From an uncultured Bacteroidota bacterium (GTDB lineage Bacteria > Bacteroidota > Bacteroidia > Chitinophagales > Chitinophagaceae), in NCBI GenBank assembly GCA_946479535.1, contig CAMLGP010000188.1, forward strand, positions 1 to 6,210: a stretch of 6,210 nt of DNA, in the 5' to 3' direction. The position numbers were made by a program, and so were the translations under genes. This document shows, piece by piece, positions 5,613-6,210 of this stretch. Positions within the stretch are counted from its first letter, which is position 1, and each line of letters starts with the position of its first letter. Below the pieces are notes generated by a model. The model made no database searches, was not told the origin of the DNA, and saw only the letters and a program-made list of their open reading frames with translations.

Positions 5613-5758
5613 ATTAATTAATTAATGTTCATGGATAGCAAATTCTAACCTATATCCACAAATCTGACATGGTCACTAGATTTATAATCACTGGTTGGAT
5701 CTTTTTTGCAAAAAAGTCTGCAATTTTGCCGGGCCCTATGTTCGGTTTGGGGCCCCAA
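5613..5758. promoter_or_regulatory. Palindrome-rich region upstream of transketolase
   Basis: The 236-bp space between the divergent wecA-like and transketolase genes has no supportable ORF but three perfect palindromes: ATTAATTAATTAAT (5613-5626), TTTTTTGCAAAAAA (5702-5715) and TTGGGGCCCCAA (5747-5758). A second GGGCCC at 5731-5736 could pair with 5750-5755 around a 13-base loop, giving an alternative fold, and GCAAAA (5708-5713) can pair with TTTTGC (5724-5729). TATGTTCG (5737-5744), one base from TAnnTTTG, lies in that loop, so the GC-rich element could overlap the promoter or be a leader structure. No known riboswitch was recognised. About 35 AT-rich, mostly A-rich bases separate it from the ATG. 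Confidence 0.5.
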
Positions 5759-5793
5759 GATACAAAAAGTTTAAAAAAAATTCCTAAATTTTT

Positions 5794-6210
5794 ATGGCTG
5801 ATTTAAAGGCAATTGCATCACAAATTAGAAGGGATATCCTTCGTATGGTCCATGGCTGCAAAAGTGGTCATCCAGGTGGATCCCTCGGGTGTACAGAATT
5901 CTTAACTGCCCTATATTTCAAGGCAATGAAGCACGATCCCAAATTCAATATGGACGCCCCCGGTGAGGACCTGTTCTTCCTGTCAAATGGCCATATTTCC
6001 CCTGTATTTTATTCAACTTTGGCCCGCTCCGGATACTTTGATGTGAAAGAGCTGGCTACCTTCCGCAGGATCAATTCCCGCCTGCAGGGCCATCCCGCCA
6101 CTCATGAGCATTTGCCAGGTGTGCGCATTGCCAGTGGTTCCCTGGGACAGGGTATGAGCGCTGCCATTGGCGCCGCACTGCCGGATCGGACGGCGCGGAT
6201 TCCTCCGACA
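5794..6210 (+). CDS. tkt: Transketolase, N-terminal subunit (partial, 5' portion)
   Basis: Transketolase moves two-carbon ketol units between sugar phosphates in the non-oxidative pentose phosphate pathway, using thiamine diphosphate (ThDP). The 139 visible codons begin at the ATG at 5794-5796. They show ThDP-domain landmarks: KSGHPGGSLG (23-32), FLSNGHISP (62-70), LQGHPATHEHLPG (97-109) and ASGSLGQGMSAAIGAAL (113-129), with His26, His67 and His100 at the expected cofactor and substrate positions. The N-terminus with QIRRDILRMVHGCKSGHPGGS matches the split form, in which the N-terminal (about 280 residues) and C-terminal halves are separate proteins, so the partner should lie downstream. The gene runs off the right edge. 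The final ten residues (130-139, PDRTARIPPT) do not match the family, which should read roughly A/S-KKL-x-G-D and then lead to GDGE, so the last 30 bases are suspect. The start follows an A/T-rich leader without a Shine-Dalgarno motif. Confidence 0.92.
   Translation, partial: MADLKAIASQIRRDILRMVHGCKSGHPGGSLGCTEFLTALYFKAMKHDPKFNMDAPGEDLFFLSNGHISPVFYSTLARSGYFDVKELATFRRINSRLQGHPATHEHLPGVRIASGSLGQGMSAAIGAALPDRTARIPPT

Noticed and set aside
5625..5648. Short ORF starting ATGTTCATGG in the wecA/tkt intergenic region
   Set aside because: Seven codons only, with no supporting context, so not a leader peptide that can be defended.
6184..6190. GATCGGA as the start of an Illumina adapter at the contig end
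   Set aside because: Only seven bases agree; the next bases (CGGCG) do not match the adapter continuation AGAGC, so the foreign-looking tail is not explained by it.

Overview
The window looks like ordinary chromosomal DNA from a Bacteroidota bacterium, most likely of the Chitinophagaceae type. This is inferred from protein style, from the absence of Shine-Dalgarno motifs before nearly every start, from Bacteroidota-type TAnnTTTG promoter boxes, and from short degenerate repeats between genes. No species was identified by comparison. I found no tRNA, rRNA, CRISPR array, insertion sequence, phage gene or defence island.

Layout from left to right. Positions 2-82 are the last 26 codons of an unidentified plus-strand gene. 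A perfect 24-bp inverted repeat made of CCACAGAG units (89-172) follows, lying between converging genes. Then come four minus-strand genes, read right to left: ppk2 (2664-1918, polyphosphate kinase 2 family), mscL (1856-1479, mechanosensitive channel), scpA (1404-616, condensin kleisin) and osmC (596-186, peroxiredoxin). A hairpin plus T-tract behind mscL separates it from the scpA-osmC pair. An EamA/DMT permease is on the plus strand (2786-3655). It converges on frr (minus, 4223-3660) with only 4 bp between stop codons. Between frr and the next gene lies an array of 7-bp degenerate repeats in inverted orientation (4304-4416). A WecA/TagO/MraY-family sugar-phosphate transferase follows on the minus strand (5557-4418). 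A divergent intergenic region with three perfect palindromes leads to the start of a split-type transketolase N-terminal subunit (5794 to the window edge).

The genes are mostly housekeeping: translation recycling (frr), chromosome segregation (scpA), polyprenyl-linked glycan synthesis (wecA-like) and pentose phosphate metabolism (tkt). Stress functions are added by osmC, mscL and ppk2. They do not form one pathway. The only convincing co-transcribed pair is scpA-osmC, with ppk2-mscL possible.

I did not find a new biological system among the genes. The points most worth checking are non-coding: the two unrelated repeat structures at gene ends, the palindrome-rich leader before transketolase, and a matched promoter geometry at frr and the wecA-like gene. 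In addition, the last 30 bases (6181-6210) look foreign to the transketolase reading frame and may be an assembly or read artefact.
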